Positions 13,440-31,700 of a DNA stretch of 64,000 nucleotides are shown one piece after another. Where the stretch lies: the NCBI GenBank assembly GCA_033026295.1, contig CM065175.1:16688837-16752836 (forward strand). Direction: 5' to 3'. Both the position numbers and the translations under genes were made by a program. Position 1 is the stretch's first letter; every line of letters begins with the position of its first letter. Below the pieces are notes generated by a model. It ran no database searches and was not told the origin of the DNA. It saw only the letters and a list, made by a program, of their open reading frames with translations. Origin of the DNA: Channa striata (taxonomy: Eukaryota > Chordata > Actinopteri > Anabantiformes > Channidae).

Positions 13440-15102
13440 CACATAAAGCAGCAGTCTCCTGAAGTTACGTCGGCGGGGAATTACTCGTCCTCGTCTTTCT
13501 CTCGAAACGTTCGGCAAATGTTAGCGTCCGAGCTAAACCCGGCAAACAATAAAGACACATCCACAGTGGAATTACGTCGTGAGAATTCACTACACAAGTA
13601 GATATGAGTAAGATATGATAATTCACAGCCCGTGTAACGTTTCTTACGCGTTGATTGACAGCTCGTAACGTTATCTGTCTGCTTTAGCTGTCTGACAGTC
13701 CCAAAAAAGTACAAACCCCACCGTAAACTTGCCTCTTTCTCTGACGTTATTCCTCTGCACGCTCTCGGACACGACGCCTCTTCAATTTCGACGATAATTC
13801 AGATATGTTCGCGATAATTCATGAAAGACCACGAAGAAAACTAAGCGGAAAAACAACTACTGCGCGAGTTTAACTCGGCAACAAGTTCATTAAGCGGCGA
13901 CGACAACCTGTTACCTTTTGTTGGGGATGTAACGGTCCCGCCCAGCCTGACTAGATAGAGCGCTCTGATTGGACTAGCGGGTTGGAGTAGGCAGGTTTAA
14001 GATGTGTCGGCTACGGTTGCTATTGGTGAGTGCGGAACGTCATCCACTCACCGTGCTAGGCCTCTTTGTGGCGTTTTCTCTGAAAAACGGAAGCCCGTAT
14101 TTTAATTCCCTTGAAACAAACTACCGGTAAGAACTGGACCCAAATCAACAAGCCTGCAGGACCAGTGGTGAATCACCCTGAGCACAAATTGGTATATGAG
14201 ACTTTTCTTTCTTAGATTCACCAGTAGATGGCGTGGATCTCTACCAACTTGTGGATCAACAGCATCATCTAGGGCCGCTCTTAAAAGCTACAAACCTCAT
14301 TGGTAGTCAGTGGAACTCCAATAGTTCTGTTTTTACTTTGCTTTAGTTTACTTATGGCACTTTATTGTCAGATTAAGCGATTGTTAGGTTGTTTTAGATA
14401 CTTTTAAACACGTTTACTCCCTGACAACTTACTGCAAACATAGAATAGAAGTTTGACACGTGACAAATGCGTTTTGAACCATATACTGTAATTATTTCTA
14501 ATTATGACTGTAAAGTGTTGAATCCTATATTTGTGGTTGTAGGAGAGTTTCAGATTTACAGTGCAGTGACTTACCATATTACAGTATTCAAAAGGTCCTA
14601 CCCCGCCCAGCACACATGCAACCCCTCCCCAAACTCCGGAGCCATCCCACGGTGAGCAAACCCAACTTTCCTCTCCATCGCATCACTTCGCCAGGTCGAC
14701 AGACTGGACGCACCATCTCACGCTCCGGGAATGGGATCTTCACTGGGTTCAAAGAAAAACTACCAGTTCTTTCGGGTTTACGCGCTGCAGAAGCTACTTT
14801 TCAAACTGCAGGGATAGTCGCTTCTGCAGGTGCGGGGCGACGGCAACAAGGGCCACCGGTCAATGATCCCAGAGACGCACCGGGAGCTGTCTCTGTCTGT
14901 CTGTCTGTCGGTCAGGGACGTTCAGATGGTAGCTGGTAGTTCGTCACTTTCAAGTGGGCTCCGCAAATCTGTGTTTTAGACAAATCCGTGGGCAGAGGCG
15001 CGCGGTTCAACGGCTGTTCTGGGTGGCGTTCAATGCTCGGACGTGCAAAAGTCAGCGTTGTCAAATTTCAAATCTGCCACAAGTGTTAGGACCTTGACAG
15101 CC
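13440..15102. promoter_or_regulatory. Shared head-to-head promoter region of cgn (minus) and she (plus)
   Basis: The segment between the cgn 5' intron and the she start codon is richer in CpG than its surroundings, with groups near 13.45-14.1 kb and 14.6-15.4 kb. It carries a GC box (CCCGCCC, 13937-13943) and two ATTGG words (13968-13972, 14022-14026), which are CCAAT boxes on the cgn strand. Possible donors for the cgn non-coding first exon are CACG|GTGAGT (exon end 14053), AAAG|GTAACA (exon end about 13915) and a GC-type AAAGAG|GCAAGT (exon end 13733). The start sites cannot be fixed from sequence. A bidirectional promoter is inferred from geometry. Confidence 0.55.
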
Positions 15103-20776
<5,674 letters not shown>

Positions 20777-21697
20777 ACATGCACACACAACAGACAGAAG
20801 TACGCACGTGCAGACATAATCACAGACACGTATGACACGTTTATGTGCAAACCAACACACATAAACTATACATAAATGCATACTCTAAAATATGCTGCTT
20901 TGGATTGTCCTGTGTTTGCACTGCCTAGGGGTCAAAATCAGACACTACAGTGGCCGTTGGTCTCATTATTTTAGTGCTGACTCCTAAATAACAAAAACAC
21001 ACCAACATACATAGACCCTAGTCAGTGTATTTGTAGTTACAGGAAAACAATTCCTTCCTCCACAGCCAGACATATTAGCTTAATTGTTTTTTCTTTGACT
21101 TTACAGGACATTCTCAACAACATGGAAACCAAATTGATTAGGGTAATACCTGTAGCAATGCACATGAAGGACTGCACTTACAATATCCTCATGAGACGCC
21201 CTTACACAGAGGTGCTGACATCATCGCTTAGCACTATCCCATCTAGTTAGGGCTTGGTTTGTAAGATCAATACACCTGATTGGAGTTTATTCATTCATCT
21301 ATCTAATATGCCAATCAGCCTATTGATCTATCTTGAAAATCTGGCTGATTTGACAACCACTCTGTCTGTCAAAGGAAAGAGGTTTATTGATTAGATCTAG
21401 TGTATGGGGGGGATATTGTTACAGTGCCCAGTCAGCAATAATTTTTGAGTGTGTGTAAGTGTGTGAATGAATATGTGAATATAAGGCTCATTTATGTGCC
21501 TTTACTCTTCTATGATAATGAGTACTTTATGATTAGCTATCTTTATTGTGAGTCAATTGACCTGCCTTACATGTACCTTCTGTATGCATAAATTATGTAT
21601 GTATGACGTGATTGTTGAATACTGTCCATTTTTACATCAACCACACAATAAAGTGGGCTGTGTATTGTTGTTGTATGACAATTATTCAGTAAATAAA
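20777..21697 (+). other. she 3'UTR region
   Basis: Non-coding sequence after the she stop codon, ending at two AATAAA signals (21647-21652 and 21692-21697). No other gene is visible. Transcript length is inferred from the signals alone. Confidence 0.5.
21647..21697 (+). terminator. Candidate poly(A) signals for she (two AATAAA)
   Basis: AATAAA at 21647-21652 and again at 21692-21697, about 0.9 kb past the she stop, with a GT-rich stretch between them. Confidence 0.5.
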
Positions 21698-24600
21698 GTA
21701 AAATCCATATTACCCAAAGACAAAGAGTTTTATTTAAAGACATGGCTGCAGCAAAAGTCAAAGCAGCATTGTGGGAAGAAGGCACTGGAACAGATACGAG
21801 AGTGAGTCCGTTTGCCTTTCTCTTTAAGCTGTAAAATCATTGACCTGAGTATGAAATCAATTACAGTTACTCACACACACACACACACATTTATACACTC
21901 ACACTAAGTCTATAGTCGGCAAATCCTGACAAACCTGACCACACAAACAAAATGCAAACAAAAATAGTGCACACATACATTTACTCACACAGCCCTAAAG
22001 GTGGTGGATCTAAATCCATGCCAGCACACACATGAATGCTTTATCCTCACAGTGATGCATGGAAGCATGTGTTTGTAGTTAGATAATGTCTCACCAGTAA
22101 ACACCAGTGTATTGGTTTGCATGCACAAACAATGTGTGTGTCTGTGTGTGAGTGTGGCTTAGCTCATGTGTGCATCCATGTGTGCACTGCTGTGTGTGTG
22201 TGCATACAGTTCTGTTCTGTGTGTGTGTGTGCGCGCTTGTGTGTGAGAGAGAGAAAAGAGAGAGAGGGAGTCTGAATTTTTCTGTTCAGGGATTATCAGG
22301 TTGCCATGGTGATTAGTTAGAGCGAGGTAGGGCCATCTCTACAGGGAGAAGAAGAGAGGGAGGAGAGAGGACAAGGAAGAGGGAGGAGAGACAGACTGTA
22401 ACATAAAAAAGAGCTATGAATAACCATGGCCATAGTATCAACGTGGCTCCCCCTCCAAATACCCTGCCTGTTTTGTGAATGAAGAGAAGCAACATGTAAT
22501 GACAAAGTAGTGCCAGAAACATTGAAGTAATCGAGTCCTTTTTCAATTCACAAATCAGTTTTTATAGTGCTTCGTTGATCATGTAACACCTCCTGAAAGG
22601 GTCAGAATGCAGGGTCAACTAGAAAGACACCTCAGCAAAGGCTGAACTCAGACTTTCCACTTGAGGAGCCATCTTTAATCTTGCCCATCCCACTACCCTG
22701 AGTGTCACAAATGGCAATGTTACACAATACCAGACACCTATCACCCCTCCTTCCATCTGTGTAATATGTTGCGGTTCATCCTCCATGTTCTCTTAATTAA
22801 ATCACGAAGTAGGTCAAAACAAACAAGAGGCCCGGGGTGTTGCACATATGATTCTTGTAATGTTCATCAGTCTGTTTTTGGAAATGTTGAGCTCAGTATT
22901 CATCCAGTCTACACTGCTACGATGCTTGTTTGAGTCTTCTTGAGTTTATTGTCATATTGTGAAAAGCTGTGTGCAAACTGTATTTGATAATTAAAAATAA
23001 TCTTACTTCTTGAGCTGAATGAACCATTTAAAAATATTACATAATACAGTCTGAAAATCTTACTGTCAAAGAGCTGAAAACAGGATTTTTTTTTCTAGCC
23101 CATGAAAAAGTGACATTTTGGAGAGAAGCTGTTTTCATGATTTACATACTTTTAATCCAAACATTCCAGATATATGCTTATAATAAAACATGTCACTGGT
23201 AGTACTAAGATTGTAAATGACAATAAGAATACCAGAGGAAAAAAACACACAAATCAGCCATTTTATCAGGTACAACTGTACAGTCTAATGCAATCCACAG
23301 GGGCTCTGCTATGAATTCTACTTTTACAAGTTTATAATATCTTACCTTATTAGTTGAAACTGTCAAAAAGGTCAAAATTCTGTTTTTTTTTTTGATCAAC
23401 ATCATAATGAGTGGTGGCATCCTACTGGAATGTTCTAATTTCTAACAGTTTCAAGTTAAAACGTGAGAAAATAAAACAAGTGAAAGTAGAATTCCTGGCA
23501 GAGCTGCTTTGATGGATCGTATTAGATTGTATTAGGTGTGCCTAATAAAGTGGTTGGTTGGTGTATTTATAAACCAAAGTAGTATTACACAATTATTATC
23601 AGCAAAATTACAGAGAAGTGACCAGAGTTAACAAATAAATTATGCATAAATCATTATGCAGCCAAGTCAAGTGTTGTATTGTTTTGTGTGAAATATATTG
23701 TTATAGCCGATACATTAACATGAACAAATTTTTCAAATATCAGACGGTCCAAGTGTGTATATTTAAATAACTTTTTAAAGAATTGTATTGTTCAAACTAA
23801 TACTGTAACCTTTAAAGTTAAATCTAGAATCTTAACCTTTAAAAGTAACAACACCAAACTTAACATATACAATGGAAAACGTGGGAAAATAATTGCCTTT
23901 TAAATTCAAAGAAGAACTGAGTAGCATGTAAGTACCTCAAAAAACATAATCTTAGACATAATCAGACTTATTCAGTTTGTGATTGGTAGATACTGATGTA
24001 TATGTGGTTAATCGAGGTGTTGTCAAGATGTGACAGAAGCACAGGAAGTTGCTGCAGCCACCAGAAGGCAGAGTGACAGCATGCAAAAAAGGGACAGGGA
24101 AAGAAGAGAGAGAAGGAGGGCGAGCGTGAGGGGGTGTTAGGGGAAGACAAGCACTCGTGGGGGTCCCAGCTATTAAATAATTCAGAGAGAGACTCGCAGC
24201 ACTCAGCACAGAGGAGGAGCAGTGTCAGGTCAGCTCATTCACTACAGAGGAGAGGTGGAGAGGGGGGAGACGAGGAGCGTTTAAAGATAGGAGAGATTTT
24301 GGAAGAGATTGCCTGTGCTTGCGTGCACATGTGCGTTTGTGTGTAGCTTCGTGCGTTTTGTTCATTTAAGCGTGCGTTGCTTGTATGGGTGTGCGCCAGT
24401 TCCCCTTTCTGTGTGTTGGTGGCGGGCACAGACAAAATGAAGGAGAAACAGGTCGTCTCCTCCTAAAGCTTTCTGGTTTCTCTTTGTCACCACGGCAACC
24501 GCCTCCTCCCAGCATCCTGCACTCCTGTTTACTCTGTTTATGCTTTTCTCTATCTATCCCTCCCTGCCTCCCACGCTTTTTTGACTCCCATCTTCTCCCT

Positions 24601-25220
24601 CCCTTCTGCTTTTTGCGCCTTGTACCCCTTTTCATTTGCTTTTATTTGTTCCACCCCTCCAACAAGTTATGCTTCTCCTGTCAACCTTCTTACCTCTCTC
24701 CTCCTACCTGTCCTTCCCTCCCCATCTTATATCATCTACCACGCCGCATGTTTGACTTTGCAAGTGCAGATTAGAGGTCACTTCCATGGACTACATGTAG
24801 GGGAAAAACAATTATGGCTTTTTATAAGCCACAGGAAGGGAGCATTAGAAGGGAGTGTAATAAAAGACAAGGCCTGGTACAGAGCCTGCAGCTTTTAGAG
24901 TGTGAATATTATTCACAGTTATGACTACACTGGGCTCAAGCAGGAAAGGTGGTGTGAGATGATTTTAATGGGCGCAGATGTGAGATGTGTCAAATATACA
25001 GAGAAACCAGGGCAGAGAGAGTAACACCCCAAGACACTGTCACAGCAATTAAACATGTCCAAATGTGGATTATTTCATAATATTAAAATGTTATAACTAT
25101 TAGACTAAAAAAAGCAGTAAACAGTTTTTTATGTAGGGAAAATGCCTTTGTGCAGATGTTAACATGTGGATTTAAGTTTGGTCCGATGAAAAAGATCTTT
25201 ATCATGCAACTACTAAATAC
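21698..25220. other. Intergenic she-chrnb2 spacer
   Basis: No supportable gene. It contains CA/GT-rich simple sequence near 21.87-22.25 kb, a MITE-like element at 23258-23553 and a CT-rich stretch near 24.45-24.75 kb. In mammals TDRD10 and UBE2Q1 lie between SHE and CHRNB2; I see no ubiquitin-conjugating-domain or Tudor/RRM coding sequence here on either strand. Confidence 0.65.
23258..23553. mobile_element. MITE-like element with about 70-bp inverted termini
   Basis: The left end reads CCATTTTATCAGGTACAACT and continues to a GAATTCTACTTTTA word. The reverse complement of the right end reads CCACTTTATTAGGCACACCT and continues to GAATTCTACTTTC. The ends are therefore long imperfect inverted repeats around a short non-coding core. 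A second member lies at 62872. Transposase class is not determinable; the family is a common fish interspersed repeat. Confidence 0.8.
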
Positions 25221-25743
25221 GTGCCGCCACTCCTGCAGGTATTTGGCCGGATATTAAAGATGATCCACGTCATTCACTTTGACAAGGTCACTATGAAGTC
25301 ACTATTAAGCAGCACACACACGTACGGGCCTGGCGTGATGAATATTGGATGGCGCTCTGAGGTCTGCCACCCCCCCCCCACCACCCTCCCTGCCTCCCCA
25401 CCCGGCTCCCGCGCCCCGCCCCCGTTCCTCCGGCGCGCCGCATCACTGAGCGCCGCTCGGCACGCACGGAACGGAGAGACCGCACCGCACCGCACCGCAC
25501 GACCCGGCGCAGCGCTCACCTGGCTCCGGATCCGGCTCCGCACATATTCAGAATTCCTCCTTATCTGGCGAGAAGCGGGGAGCGACACGGAGTCTGACGT
25601 CATCATGCCAGGTAGGGAGTGAAGGCAGGTTTTGGGTCGTGAGGAGGAGGAGGAGGAGGAGGGAGGAGGGGAGCGACACTGCGGTGGCCTCTTCATCCCG
25701 GTGAACACCTTTCGGGCTCGGAGCGCTGTCGGACGCACGGAAG
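25221..25743 (+). promoter_or_regulatory. chrnb2 promoter/5'UTR: CpG-rich, with a candidate REST element
   Basis: From about 25.38 to 25.74 kb the DNA turns GC- and CpG-rich, unlike the flanks, with GCACC repeats near 25485-25500 and a GGA-repeat near 25640-25670. This fits a CpG-island promoter. On the minus strand 25720-25742 includes GACAGCGCTCC, the exact right half of a REST/NRSF element, ending one base before the chrnb2 ATG. Mammalian CHRNB2 is known to carry such an element in its 5' transcribed region. Confidence 0.55.
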
Positions 25744-28700
25744 ATGATGGACGACAGGCCGCCGCCGCCGCCGCCGCCGCTGATGCTGATGCTGGTGGTT
25801 CTTCTCGCCATTGCGGGAGGTGAGTAACTTAATGTCTCCATCGATGCGTCGTCACCTTTGTACGACCCAAACCCCCCGTGCGCTCACGCACGGAATGCGT
25901 TTTCTTCCAAGTACCGAGTGTGGAGGTTTGATGCTGAGGAGGTGGGAAAAAACACCGACTCTTTCATTGCTGTGTCACCATCTTTTCATAACAGCAACGA
26001 GCGCGACGGAATGATGAAGTGGATATGAATATTGTCCTGTCCATACATGCGCACAATGAGGAATTATTAGGCTGACAACCAACATGATTATGATTTGAAA
26101 CATGCTCGACATAATTTAAGTGACTGTGTGTGATAAACTTAATGCAGTGTGTGTATAAATCATATTGCAATAATAATATGGCAAACGTTTGTTAATGTGT
26201 TGTTATGTATGGAATTATTTTAGTCACATTTTGGATTTTTTTGCTCATAAGTCAACTGAACATTTAGGTGAAATGAAACAGGTTGCAAATATGCAACTCA
26301 TTACAACATTACAAACTCACCTCTGAAAAAAACTACAGGTGCATTTACCCTTCAACATTAAAAACAGAAAAAAAGCCAACCAACCCCCCCCCCCCCCTCC
26401 TCATTAACACTGAGGTCTTGCATTGAGTGGGCAGATTAATGAGAGGCCCACTGAGCTAAAACAAATTCTACATCCTGTCATCAGAGGACAGCGTGTCATC
26501 CAGCAGTACAGGAAAAGCCCTTTGTCTCTGCATAACAGCTTAGACAGATGAACGGTCTTTTTGTCTTTACGGTGGGACACGAATTTGATCAGGAAGTACA
26601 TCAGTTTTATTTATGATGCGGTTGCCTTAGTGCTGTTGGAGCAGATGAGGTATGTGTTAAGTGTAGAGCTATTAGGGTGTTTGGGCATATTTCACCTCCA
26701 TAAGTTGGCTCTAATTTGGTGTTAATTTCTGCTCAGCAAGAGTTCGCCCCAAGCAGAATGGGAAACACATCAGCTGATTGGCTGAATTAGGAGTGCCTTA
26801 ATATTTTCAGCCAATCCATAATAGTGACAGGGCAAAGGCCGGCTAAGTAGCTCCAAGCAAAAAGACTGTCACCGCTTTTGTAGTAGCACACATAACCTCA
26901 CACTTTAACACACCTCCATCCACTGACACACACACACACACACACACACACATGCCTGGCCATCTGCCTTGCACTGACTAACCATTCATCATCACCCATG
27001 GCGACAACATGCTCCTGCTTTCTCGCACAAACACAAACACACAAAGACAAAGACATTTACACCACACAATAAATCCAGGAGCCGTCACATACCGACATAC
27101 AGTAAAAAATCTAACGCTTTAACCTCCATTAACCTGCCATTTATCATTTTAGCCTCCATGTCCCACTCACAAAGATAACACAAAACATTTGAACAGAAGG
27201 CTTATGTTTCATTTCAACATAGTCCTAATTTGCAGGTATAATAACATACACTAATCAGACATAACATTATGACTATGTGTGCAATTTCTATATTTTTATA
27301 ATGTTTTATAATGTTCACATGTTTCACTAATGTTTGAGGGCACATTGTATTTGTATGACACTTTCTCAAAGCAGCTTCAGATAGTGTTTTGCAAATATGC
27401 AATGTAAAATTAAAAATATATACTCACAGGAGCATAAAAATAGAAAATGACCATGAATACATATATATGGTTTAAGAGATGTGGGTCTATTTTTCTTACA
27501 GTACAAATTGAAATACATAAAATAAGGTCAGTAACAGGAAAACAAAGAAGTAGGAGAATCACAATTATTATAGTATCGTGCCAGGTATGCTAAGAATGTG
27601 TACGTGAAGACGTGGCTTTGTTGGCCGGTCAAACCTGACTTCAAACCAACATGTGTGCACTAAGCGAGAGAGACCGCTGCCAACATTAAATATAACTTTA
27701 AGGAATTCTGTTAAGCGGTGGAGTAATGAGTCATCTCTCCTAAAGGGATAAAACTGATTAGCATCATCGTCAGAGAATATCAACTCAATGCACATGAAAA
27801 CACACACAAGCACATTTGAAGAGAAGTTCACAACCACCATGTTTGCACACATATTTCGTGCACAAGCTTAATGAAAACAAAATTTAAAGATTCCCCACAA
27901 GGGAAAAGGAAAATACACATCAGTTAAATATGCATGACATGTGCACAGGCCCAGACTACAGCATGATCTTACGCATTCTCATTTGCCTACAGTAGCCTCC
28001 AGGCTTCATAACATTCATATCACATTTACATGTACGAGAATGAGAAGTGAAGAGACGCGTTTTCGAGTCAGAGTAATGCAGTATCCAGTGTCAGGACAAA
28101 AAAAAAGGGTGGTGGTCAAATGAAAGGGAGAAAAGTCATAACTTCATCACACGACAACACTTCCCTACATAAATAAAATTTACAGATACAGAAACTCTCA
28201 CGAAAGGAGTCCCTCACTCACTGGCTGTGTAAAGATGCCCAAGGACATTTCCCCACCTGTCTTAGACGGTGCCGTGAGGATGTGGCCATTCTGTGTTGTG
28301 AGAGGAGGATGTCTCTTGTCGTTTCCCCAGCAGTCCATGCATAATAAACACGTCTGTGGTGCCGAGCTGACCTGATGCAGGGGTTACTGTAAATGGAGCA
28401 CAGTGTGCAGCCGTCTCATCAGCTAAGCATTTAAAGTGCACGGGGAGAAGTTTGACTGCGCACTTATACTGTCCTCACCAGAAACATATTTATATGTGTG
28501 CGTATGCATGAGAGTGTACACGTACTATAATCTTTGTCCTGGGCTCCATGAAGGCACCATTTCCTTGGCAGTGCTACAGTCTAAAAAGTTCTGCACAGTC
28601 AGTTTGGCCTGTCATCACTTTTGTTCTGCACCGTTCCAGCTCCCTGATCTCTGCAGCATCTCAACCTGCACATTACAGCCCTCCCAGGCTCTCCCCCTCT

Positions 28701-31700
28701 CTCTTTATGTCACTTTCTGTCTTATCTTGCTCACTTATTTTGTCTGTCTCTATCTCTTTGGACTGACTCCCAATTCACAGCAGTGAAAGGATCAGATCAG
28801 AGGATACAGGCTGCATCTGTATTTAGAAATGCACAGCAGACACACAACAGAGGCCTGCGTTCGTGTGCGAGAACGCGTGTCATTCCGTGTGTAAAACTGC
28901 CAGGTCTCATGTGCTATTTGTGCTACATTGTGTGTGTACGTGTGAGTCGGTGTGTTTGTGTGAATGAATGTGCAGCGGTAGTAGCAGCGCGCGGCAATGT
29001 GTGGCCCTGGAGATTAGAGGGAAGCAGAGGGAGAGCACAGAGGTTTAATAGAAATTTAAGCAGCGCAGAAAAAGAGGCAGATAACAGACGTTTGGGAAGT
29101 TCTGAGTGTTCATTTTGACTTTGTCTAAGAAAATGAAAAAAGAAAACCGTCCACTTGAGTTAAGGCTTGCTTATGTTACCGTGGTGCAGGTGTTTGTAGT
29201 AGATGTGCGCTCATGCTAAACCCTCAGATGAAGGTTCCTGAGGCTGTGGGGATGATCTGACATCAAAGATTATACATCCCTTCAAAAGTGCAGTCAAACT
29301 ACACAAATATGCATGTCAAGCCGTGCATTTGCAGAAAAACATGTTTTTATTCAAGATAAAGCACAAAGTCAGACTGATGACCTTTTATCTCTTCAGTGCA
29401 TTTTACGGTCAGGTCTTATTAATTAGGAGAAGCCAATAAATAGCTCATATAATAACCATGATCAGAGGGACATTACACACAAGTTATGAAGTTTACTGCA
29501 ATTCCTGCGATAGAGATCCTTGTTAGAAAACCATACCACCTTCTGTGTTTTAGATGACAGAACCCTGTATGCTTGAAATATGTGGATTTATGCACATTTT
29601 AAATCACAGTTCCTGATAGCAGAGCTTTTCGACCACAGTAACCCAAACCTAACCTTTCCTTAAATTTCCCCTGATGTGACATTTAATTTAATATGCTCGG
29701 CATCATCTTGCCCAGTGAGGCAGTGTCACACATATACAATATATAGTCTAGATTAAAAAATACATTGCAGCGTTTCATTAGATTAAAAAAAATAGGAAAA
29801 GTTATGGCTTATTTGTATATAAAGCAAATTCAAGAGTAAATAAAGAAATATAATAAAACCACGATTTTAGAAAGAAAAGAATTTACATTTAAAAAGCTGA
29901 AAGCAGGTAATATTCTGCATGTTTGTTTAAACTTTGGTAATTATTTTATATATGAATTTAATGTATTTTTTTGAAAAATTCACTTCAAAATCAATTGATT
30001 GTTAATAATGTCCTTCAACATATAAAATTATATAAATATTTTGATGTTGTTTTCTTTTAATGTTGTGTTCCTTCCTTTATAATTTTCGTTGTATTTCCTC
30101 CTTTGTATGTAATACAGTCACAAACGTAACATATTTAATTTAAAAAGAAATGTTCTGAAATGTTATAACTACATTAGCATTAATATTTTAATTATGGAGC
30201 TGTTATTTAAAGGAATAGAATCACATGGAAAGCAAAAGGTGATGCATAAAACATGCTAATCTCATAAAACATATTTCCTCATCATTATTAGCTTTCACAA
30301 TAACCCATATTGAGCTGACCATGCTGTTCTTTACTGGGATGTTTGTGCAATTTGGCAGCAATAAAGCTTCCGGCCTCAGTTAGTCCACAGTGGGGTGGCT
30401 TTGTTTCTTGAGTGCTGTGAAATTGCAGCTGGATGGAGGATCAATATTAATATCTCAGTTCTATGGGCACTACAGAGCCAATTGGGTGTTGCCAGTAGAT
30501 CAATGGATCTCTCCATTATTGATTTAAGAATATTTCAGCATAAAAGCTTCCAGCTGCAGCCAAAAAGCATCTTCAGCAGAGCACAGAGGCATCAGAAAGT
30601 GACCCTTCTTTCTTTCCAACCCTTTCCCTTTGTGCAAGCTCTAAATAGAGATCATCACTTAGACTTAGCGAGATAATTCAATTTAGCTCTGCTTTGCCCT
30701 CATTTTCTCCACATTTATCTTTACAGCGTGCGCGGACTTTGTGGCCTCTGAGTAGCATTGTTAACAACAGATGCTGTAAAATGTATTGATTGAAATTATT
30801 TGATTTTTCAATAAGATATTTCAAGCTACTGCAAACCCTGATTTATCCCAGTCAGGAATAAGATATATGCATGTTAAGATCAATGATTATTAAAAGGATG
30901 GATGGAGAAATGATCACAGTTGTGAAACAATCAAACATCAGTGGGAATTGCTGCCATCTCATCTGTTCGTGAGCAGTGTCACTGAGCTTTATGCGTATTA
31001 GTGTGTTTGCTTGTGCATGGTGGTGTGTAGCTTCCCTCGCTCCAGGGTCTAATGGGAAGATCTGCTGAAATATTCATAATGTCACATTAAGTTTGCAATA
31101 TTTGCACTGGAAAACAACCAGGATACAACCTGAGCTACCAGCAACTTTACCAACACAGAGCTGCTTTTATCCCGACAGAGCGATGCATGTGGAAGCAGAG
31201 AGAAGAAGAGCTCAGTCTTTGTTCAGCAGCATTAATAAGTGCTGCAGATGAGCGGATCAGAGCAGAGTGTCGGGGTATTTTTGCAGTTCTCAAGATAAGA
31301 AAAACTAGAATAGACTAAAGCGCTCTATTTGAGCATCTAATTTGTTTCACTGCCGTATGATATTAGTTTGGACTTTCATCCTGAGCCCAGGCAAATATTA
31401 AAAAAAAGTCATGTAAAAAAAAAAGTTTAAAAAGTAAAAAGAAAGTGTGAGTGAATAAGCCAAGGCTGCAGTCTTCTACATTTTTCATTTTATTTACAGT
31501 TTCATCAAAATACAAATAGTGCCAGTTTTACAGGATTTACGTCCAGTAAATGTTTTATTTCAAAAGAAACATTTAAAAAATTCAAACTACATTTTCTGCT
31601 AAATATTTACATCTGCAACTGTTGGCAGGAAGTGGTTGTTTTTTGAGCTAAAACAAATTAAAGTTTGGAAAAAGCTGAATTAAAGTTTGGAAACAGCTGA

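Larger units (their letters stand above)
8768..13440 (-). other. cgn 5' intron (non-coding), mostly unique AT-rich DNA
   Basis: This stretch lies between the cgn start-codon exon and its promoter and should be the 5'UTR intron. I see no conserved coding sequence. It holds a (GA)n microsatellite near 9.93-10.04 kb and a decayed tRNA-type interspersed repeat near 11.03-11.32 kb. The leucine/serine-rich open frames around 9.8-10.1 kb are translations of the GA repeat. Confidence 0.7.

Noticed and set aside
15043..15102. Upstream in-frame ATG adding 20 residues to SHE
   Set aside because: The added sequence has no family similarity, while MAKWF at 15103 matches the SHE N-terminus and has a better start context.
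25274..25841. Minus-strand frames across the chrnb2 promoter
   Set aside because: GC-rich antisense shadows of the CpG promoter and first exon, with no recognisable domain.
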